Origin: an uncultured Treponema sp.
Lineage (GTDB): Bacteria; Spirochaetota; Spirochaetia; Treponematales; Treponemataceae
Reading direction: 5' to 3'
NCBI GenBank assembly: GCA_905372345.1
Contig: CAJPPE010000028.1
Span: 1-10,426 of the forward strand
Length of the DNA: 10,426 nucleotides
A program made the position numbers and the translations under genes. Of the stretch, positions 6,035 to 10,426 are shown piece by piece. The notes beneath the pieces are model-generated. The model was not told where the DNA came from. It saw only the letters and a program-made list of their open reading frames with translations, and ran no database searches. Each line of letters starts with the position of its first letter. The first letter of the stretch is position 1.

Positions 6035-8287
6035 ATGCATAAAAAATATCTTTATTTATTTTTTGCTTTAATTTTATGTTTTTCATTAGGTGCTCAAAAT
6101 ATGGATTTGCCTTGGAGTGAAGTCGCCGAAAACCAAGGACAACAAGCGGCAGAAGGAACCGGCCAAGGAGGCGGAACATCAGGCTCAAACTCTGCCTCGC
6201 AATCACAACCAAACGCAAACTCAAGTGCAAGCCAACAAACTCAAGCAGAAGCAAATGCAAGCACAAACCAGCAAACAAAGCCGGCAACAAACTCAACCAT
6301 ACCCCCGCAAACTCAACCGGCACCAAGTGCAAATCCACAAGCTAAACCATCACAGATAAAGCCGGAAGAAACCAAAATAAATATTCTTGTATTTGCTCAG
6401 GCTATGAGCCTTGCAGTTGCAAACGATAAGGCTCTTTATTCACGTAACTCGGCCGCAAGGGCAAACCTCCCCGAACAAGACAAACTCCGCTCGGCAAAGG
6501 TCATTCATAAATTTTCGGGAGGCGTTACCGAAATAATGAATTCGGGGACATCGCCGATATTTTTTGCAGCGGGAAAGGACGGCTTTGTTACCAGATATTC
6601 TTATCCGAAATTTGAACCCGATACTTGGCAGCTTTCAAGTATGCCGATACAAAAAATAGCAGTACATCCTAACGGACAACTCGTTGCAGTTTATGAAACA
6701 AACGGTTTCAGTATTCATCAAGTTTCTCTTTGGGATTGGGCAAAAAAGAAAACATTATTTTCAAAACGCCTATCCGATTCGGTTGTATCCCTTTCATGGT
6801 CGGCCAACGGAACCTACCTTTTTGTGGGCAACAGGTCTACCGACGGCATCACTGTATTGGATTCAAAAGGCACAGTACAAAATATTTATCAAGAAGCCCC
6901 AGGAATAGTTTCTTTAGCAGCTACGGCATCAAGCGAAAGAAGCATTGTAACTTACGGAGAATCGGGCCGCCTTGTTTACACCGATATAGCAAAGAAAAAA
7001 AAGCTAAAAGAATTCAGGACAGAGAACAAACTTGAAAATCCGAATCTTATAAAAAACTTTACAAGAATTATCGGCTATAAGAATAATAATGTCTATGTAA
7101 TAGATGCAGTTACGGGAGAAACAATTTCTGAACATCAAGCCCGATATGCCCTCTTTGCTTCTAAAATTCAAGATTCGGTTCCTATTTGGATTGAAAGAAC
7201 TCGAAAAAAAAATGAATGGTGCATAAGACAGGGAGACGCTTCTTCAAACGGTTTTTATGTGCCGGGGAATTCCAAAATAACGGCAGCCCGCCATATTAAA
7301 AATCACATGATAATCGGCACCCAAGACGGTTCCATTTACATGATAGGCCTAAACGAAGACTCTTCAGTAAATCTTGAAAAACCGCTCACCTACTCCGGCT
7401 CAAAAATAGATGACATTACAAGCGACGGAAATGTTTTGTACATTCTAAAAGACGGAAAAATCTATGTTCAAAATTCCCCTGAAGAAAAACCCGTTCCGAT
7501 AATAGAAAACCTTAAAACAAATAAGTTTACATTTTATAACAACGGCTTTTTGCTCTGGTCGGACATAAAAAAGGGGACACCCATCTCCCACTTCTCCCTC
7601 GATACAAAGGAACTAAAAAAAATTACAACACCTAAAGAAACCGTTATATCCGTTTCGGTTTATAAGAATTTATTTTTATATGTAGAATCTTTTAACGGAG
7701 TTACATTGGTTAACTTTGATAACGGGAAAAAAGAATTTGTTTATAATGCCCCGGGAATTCAAAATGCGGTTCAAGTAGACGACAACACCATGCTGATTGC
7801 CAAAAGTGCCATAGGACGATCTCAAAGTCCGGTCTTTATAATAAATACCTTAACGGAAGAAACAAGTCCAATCCCTATGGAAGGGAATTTAGCCTTTGCC
7901 CTTGAACAAAATGCTTCACGCCCTAACAGCCTTGCATGTTTTTTGGTAGGAACAAGTCCTTCACCTAAAACAGAGCTGCTGCATATCAGCTTAAACCGAA
8001 AAAATCCTATAGACAGCACCTTTAAACCGGTTCTTTCCTACAAGGAAGAAAGCGTAGATGCTTTTTTGGAAATTTCGGGAAACGACATTTTAACCAACTT
8101 GGGAAACAGCTCACTTGTTCACTACAACACCTCCTCAAAACAGGCCAGAAGATTATCCCGCTCATACGGATTTCCCAAGGAAGCGATTATCCTAAAAAAA
8201 TATTTTATCAGCCTCAACTTCGGTGATACTCTATCATGGTATGAACGGAAAACGGGGGCTATTTTAAAAACAGTAACAATAGAATAA
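6035..8287 (+). CDS. Exported WD40-like beta-propeller protein with Gln/Asn/Ser-rich linker
   Basis: 750 residues. A signal peptide (MHKKYLYLFFALILCFSLGA, cleavage probably after Ala20) exports it. Residues 33-112 form a low-complexity linker of Gln, Asn, Ser, Ala, Thr and Pro with no predicted fold. Residues 113-155 contain a short predicted helix. From about residue 160 to the end it reads as repeated beta-strand blades. The clearest WD40-like one has HPNGQLVAVY followed some 16 residues later by LWDWAKKKTL, and the next has VVSLSWSANGTYLFVG. No catalytic motif is visible; propellers of this kind usually bind proteins or ligands. AAGGAAGGG about 11 bases upstream serves as the ribosome binding site, inside the end of the CpXC gene. 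It is co-transcribed with both neighbours. The periplasm or cell surface is the likely site. The function is unknown. Confidence 0.8.
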   Translation: MHKKYLYLFFALILCFSLGAQNMDLPWSEVAENQGQQAAEGTGQGGGTSGSNSASQSQPNANSSASQQTQAEANASTNQQTKPATNSTIPPQTQPAPSANPQAKPSQIKPEETKINILVFAQAMSLAVANDKALYSRNSAARANLPEQDKLRSAKVIHKFSGGVTEIMNSGTSPIFFAAGKDGFVTRYSYPKFEPDTWQLSSMPIQKIAVHPNGQLVAVYETNGFSIHQVSLWDWAKKKTLFSKRLSDSVVSLSWSANGTYLFVGNRSTDGITVLDSKGTVQNIYQEAPGIVSLAATASSERSIVTYGESGRLVYTDIAKKKKLKEFRTENKLENPNLIKNFTRIIGYKNNNVYVIDAVTGETISEHQARYALFASKIQDSVPIWIERTRKKNEWCIRQGDASSNGFYVPGNSKITAARHIKNHMIIGTQDGSIYMIGLNEDSSVNLEKPLTYSGSKIDDITSDGNVLYILKDGKIYVQNSPEEKPVPIIENLKTNKFTFYNNGFLLWSDIKKGTPISHFSLDTKELKKITTPKETVISVSVYKNLFLYVESFNGVTLVNFDNGKKEFVYNAPGIQNAVQVDDNTMLIAKSAIGRSQSPVFIINTLTEETSPIPMEGNLAFALEQNASRPNSLACFLVGTSPSPKTELLHISLNRKNPIDSTFKPVLSYKEESVDAFLEISGNDILTNLGNSSLVHYNTSSKQARRLSRSYGFPKEAIILKKYFISLNFGDTLSWYERKTGAILKTVTIE
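6216..6327 (+). repeat. Degenerate 20-bp CAA-rich repeats in the propeller linker
   Basis: CAAACTCAA occurs exactly at 6216, 6236, 6288 and 6308. The first and second copies, and the third and fourth, are each 20 bases apart, and the surrounding DNA is rich in CAA, CAAG and GCAA. Because 20 is not a multiple of three, paired copies are read in different frames: the copies at 6236 and 6308 encode Gln-Thr-Gln, while those at 6216 and 6288 are read one base out of phase. The similarity is therefore at DNA level, as expected from slippage or local duplication, and not only from selection for glutamine. Confidence 0.6.
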
Positions 8288-8297
8288 GAGAAAATTT

Positions 8298-9542
8298 ATG
8301 AAAAGATATATTTTATTTTTAATCCTTGCAGCAATGCTTTTTACTTCATGCACAAAAACCGAAGAAGACAAGATCGCTGTCATCTGGACGGACAGGGCGG
8401 AGTTTGTTTCATACTGTGAAGTTTTTAATAACTCTCAAAATGAGTATAAGATTATTGTAGAATACAAAAAGAGCCCTGTCGATGCCATCATAAATACTGA
8501 TGTGCAGCCAGACATAGTTATAGGTTCATGGCTTAAGGGTAAATCGGCCAGAGTAAAGTTTAGAAAAATCAATAATCTTTTCGGGGAAAAAAAGATAGAC
8601 AAAACCGACTTTTATCCCGAACTCTTAAACCTAGGAAACATTTCTGGTAATCAATATCTATTGCCTATAAGTTTTAACTTACCGATGATTATTTTTTCTT
8701 CGGCAAATAAGTTTAAAACAAAGAGCGATTTTTCTATTTCTACTGATGAGATAAGAGATTTTTCAATTAAGTTTAATAAGGCAGCCAAAGGGACTTATAC
8801 CGCAATGGGCTTTTCGCCCCGATGGTCGGACGACTTTTTATACATGAACACCAAGGGCTTCAATGCCTCCTTTGAAGAAGAAAAAGATTTTTTTTCATGG
8901 AACGATAAGTCTCTTCAAAATGCAATAAATTATATAAGAGATTGGAGCAGCGAGGTAAACACATCAGCCTCCGCAGAAGATGACTTTAAATTCAAGTATC
9001 TTTATGACTCGCCCTATGTTTTAGTCAAAAACGGAAGATGTCTTTTTTATTATGCATCCAGTGAAGAACTTTTTTCTACACCTCAAAAACGATTGGAAAA
9101 TATAGATTTTAGGTGGCTGGCCTTCAGCGGAAAGACCCCCTTAAAAGACGACATTCTTTACGGTGGAATTTGCAGCAAAGCAAAAAACCCTAAAGCTGCC
9201 GAGGCTTTTTTTATTTGGTTTTTTCAGGTAAAAACCCAAGAACAGCTTTTAAATCGAGCTAATGAGATGGATCTGATGATAAATGCATTCGGCCTTGCAG
9301 GCGGCTTTTCTGCCCTGCGTCAAGTAACGGAAAAGCTATTCCCAAGGTACTATCCTCTTTTATTGTCGCATCTGCCTCAAACACAAAGCTTTTATGCACC
9401 TCATATTTTACCGAGTAATTGGCCGATGCTAAAAAAGGAAATTCTAATGCCCTATTTGAAGGACGCATGCAATACCTCGGCTTACCACAATTCTATTCCT
9501 TCTCTTAATAAAAAAATAGCGGAATGGTATAAAAATCAATAA
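8298..9542 (+). CDS. Lipoprotein resembling ABC transporter family 1 solute-binding protein
   Basis: 414 residues. The N-terminus (basic MKRY, hydrophobic core, then LFTSC with Cys18) is a lipoprotein signal. Phe at -3 is outside the strict E. coli lipobox but acceptable in spirochaetes. Features of family 1 solute-binding proteins are PDIVIGSWLKG (71-81), YLLPISFNLPMIIF (120-133), a helix with SLQNAINYIRDW (205-216), and GGICSKAKNPKAAEAFFIWF (289-308), which matches the hinge-proximal helix of sugar-binding proteins. It should sit on the outer face of the inner membrane and bind a small solute, perhaps a sugar; the ligand cannot be read from the sequence. The start follows an AAGAG seven bases upstream, ten bases after the propeller gene's stop. 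No permease or ATPase gene lies on either side, so it may serve a transporter encoded elsewhere or have another role. Confidence 0.8.
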   Translation: MKRYILFLILAAMLFTSCTKTEEDKIAVIWTDRAEFVSYCEVFNNSQNEYKIIVEYKKSPVDAIINTDVQPDIVIGSWLKGKSARVKFRKINNLFGEKKIDKTDFYPELLNLGNISGNQYLLPISFNLPMIIFSSANKFKTKSDFSISTDEIRDFSIKFNKAAKGTYTAMGFSPRWSDDFLYMNTKGFNASFEEEKDFFSWNDKSLQNAINYIRDWSSEVNTSASAEDDFKFKYLYDSPYVLVKNGRCLFYYASSEELFSTPQKRLENIDFRWLAFSGKTPLKDDILYGGICSKAKNPKAAEAFFIWFFQVKTQEQLLNRANEMDLMINAFGLAGGFSALRQVTEKLFPRYYPLLLSHLPQTQSFYAPHILPSNWPMLKKEILMPYLKDACNTSAYHNSIPSLNKKIAEWYKNQ

Positions 9543-9564
9543 AAGTGCAACCTTATTTCACTTT

Positions 9565-9596
9565 AAGTGTCTTACTCATAGCGGATACTTTTTTTT
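9565..9596 (+). terminator. Candidate intrinsic terminator after the lipoprotein gene
   Basis: AAGTGTCT (9565-9572) can pair with GGATACTT (9583-9590) across a 10-base loop, giving eight pairs of which two are G-U. Six more T residues follow at 9591-9596. The stem is weak and AT-rich but has the right shape and place, 22 bases after the stop codon. The ribosome binding site of the next gene follows almost at once, so read-through could supply that gene. Confidence 0.45.
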
Positions 9597-9609
9597 ACAC
9601 GGAGGATTT

Positions 9610-10426
9610 ATGCAGACAATCGATGATCTTGGAAAATATACATTTTCAGCCCTATTAAAAAATTCGGTCTCAAAATTTTCGAATAGACCTGCTCTTTCAT
9701 ACGTATCGGAGCAACCGATAAGCTACGAAGAACTAAACAAAAAAGTCAACTCTGTAAAAAACTTATTACATTCATTAGGCGTAAAACCTCTTGATAAGGT
9801 AGCAATTTTCAGTACAAGCTCGCCGCAGTGGGCCATTTCGTATTTTGCAATAGTTACACTCGGAGCCATTGCCGTGCCTCTTTTACCTGATTTTAATGAA
9901 AGTGAGGCCTCATCTTGTTTAAAGCATTCGGGAGCAAGGGCTATATTTGCCGGAGAAAAACTTTTGGCAAAGTTAAACAATACCGATGAATTAGATATTA
10001 TAATCAATATACATGACTTTGCAGTAAAAAAGGGAGAAATAAAGACGGACTCTCCCCTGCCTGAACATGAATGTAATGAAGAAGATACAGCTTCAATTAT
10101 TTATACATCGGGTACAACAGGCCGTTCTAAGGGTGTTGTACTCACACATAAAAATCTTATTTTTACGGCTATTGGAGGTCAGCACTGCCAACGCATAAAC
10201 CAATATGAGGCAGCCCTTTCAATATTGCCGATGTCCCATGTTTATGAGTTTACAATAGGCTTTTTAATGTTCATGCTGAACGGAGCCTGCATCTACTACC
10301 TTGAAGGCCCGCCTACTCCTAGAAACCTCCTGCCGGCGCTTCAAAAAGTGAGACCTCATTTTATGTTGAGTGTTCCGATTGTAATCGAAAAAATATATAA
10401 ACAAAAAATTCTGCCGGCCTTTAATG
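9610..10426 (+). CDS. Long-chain acyl-CoA ligase-type AMP-binding enzyme (partial, 3' end outside window)
   Basis: 272 codons are present and the frame is still open at the window edge. Adenylate-forming enzymes of this family activate a carboxylic acid with ATP and usually pass it to CoA. IIYTSGTTGRSKGVVLTH (163-180) is the ATP-binding P-loop signature. LPMSHVYEFTIG (206-217) matches the substrate-side motif of long-chain fatty acid ligases. SYEELNKKVNSVKNLLHSLG (38-57) and GAIAVPLLPDF (85-95) match the N-terminal domain, and SVPIVIEKIY (254-263) is typical of the FadD/FAA1-like branch. The substrate-binding and C-terminal domains lie beyond the window, so the specificity is inferred. GGAGG at 9601-9605 ends four bases before the ATG. 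I saw no convincing separate promoter in the 67-base gap. It probably works at the cytoplasmic membrane on host-derived or recycled fatty acids. Confidence 0.9.
   Translation, partial: MQTIDDLGKYTFSALLKNSVSKFSNRPALSYVSEQPISYEELNKKVNSVKNLLHSLGVKPLDKVAIFSTSSPQWAISYFAIVTLGAIAVPLLPDFNESEASSCLKHSGARAIFAGEKLLAKLNNTDELDIIINIHDFAVKKGEIKTDSPLPEHECNEEDTASIIYTSGTTGRSKGVVLTHKNLIFTAIGGQHCQRINQYEAALSILPMSHVYEFTIGFLMFMLNGACIYYLEGPPTPRNLLPALQKVRPHFMLSVPIVIEKIYKQKILPAFN

Noticed and set aside
6033..6359. Gln-rich and Leu-rich open frames in other frames over the propeller linker
   Set aside because: They arise from the CAA-rich repeated DNA, lack ribosome binding sites, and overlap the linker of a convincing exported protein.
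6181..6360. CAA-rich repeats considered as a CRISPR array or regulatory repeat array
   Set aside because: The units are short and degenerate, without uniform spacers, and sit inside a coding region.
9561..9589. GATACT at 9584-9589 as a -10 box for the acyl-CoA ligase gene
   Set aside because: It matches only four of six bases, no acceptable -35 box lies 16-18 bases upstream, and the same bases form the terminator stem.

Overview
The window looks like chromosomal DNA from a host-associated spirochaete, most likely an oral-type Treponema such as T. denticola or a close relative. This is inferred from the moderately AT-rich sequence, the codon use, a loose spirochaete-style lipobox (LFTSC), signal peptides ending in Ala-Gln, and the resemblance of the MnmE, CLC and acyl-CoA ligase proteins to what I know of treponemes. 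No database search was possible, so the species is not proven. I see no IS element, CRISPR array, tRNA, rRNA or phage gene.

Layout. (1) Positions 1-56 hold the last codons of an upstream gene with a hydrophobic C-terminus. (2) Positions 105-1706 (+) encode a CLC-type chloride channel/antiporter with a C-terminal TrkA-C (RCK_C) domain. It is preceded by a perfect consensus promoter placed so close to the ATG that the mRNA should be leaderless. (3) Converging on it with a 5-bp gap is a minus-strand pair: an exported Asp-box/beta-propeller plus DUF4015 (putative glycoside hydrolase) protein, then mnmE, the tRNA wobble-uridine modification GTPase. (4) A compact intergenic region near 5249-5371 holds a strong extended -10 promoter facing right and a weaker, overlapping candidate facing left. 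(5) Rightward from it runs a tightly packed operon: a CpXC zinc-ribbon protein, an exported protein with a Gln/Asn/Ser-rich linker and a WD40-like propeller, and a lipoprotein that resembles a family 1 ABC solute-binding protein. (6) A candidate intrinsic terminator follows, then the first 272 codons of a long-chain acyl-CoA ligase-type AMP-binding enzyme that runs off the right edge.

How the genes may work together. MnmE, CLC and the acyl-CoA ligase are housekeeping or transport genes. The less understood part is the divergent cluster at 3188-9542, where two exported propeller proteins, an orphan solute-binding lipoprotein and a small zinc-ribbon protein sit around one shared promoter region. 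A cell-envelope or carbohydrate-related role is possible, but it is inferred only from domains and adjacency. The most notable direct observations are the leaderless arrangement of the CLC gene, substitutions at two mechanistically important CLC positions, and 20-bp DNA repeats in the propeller linker that are read in different frames.
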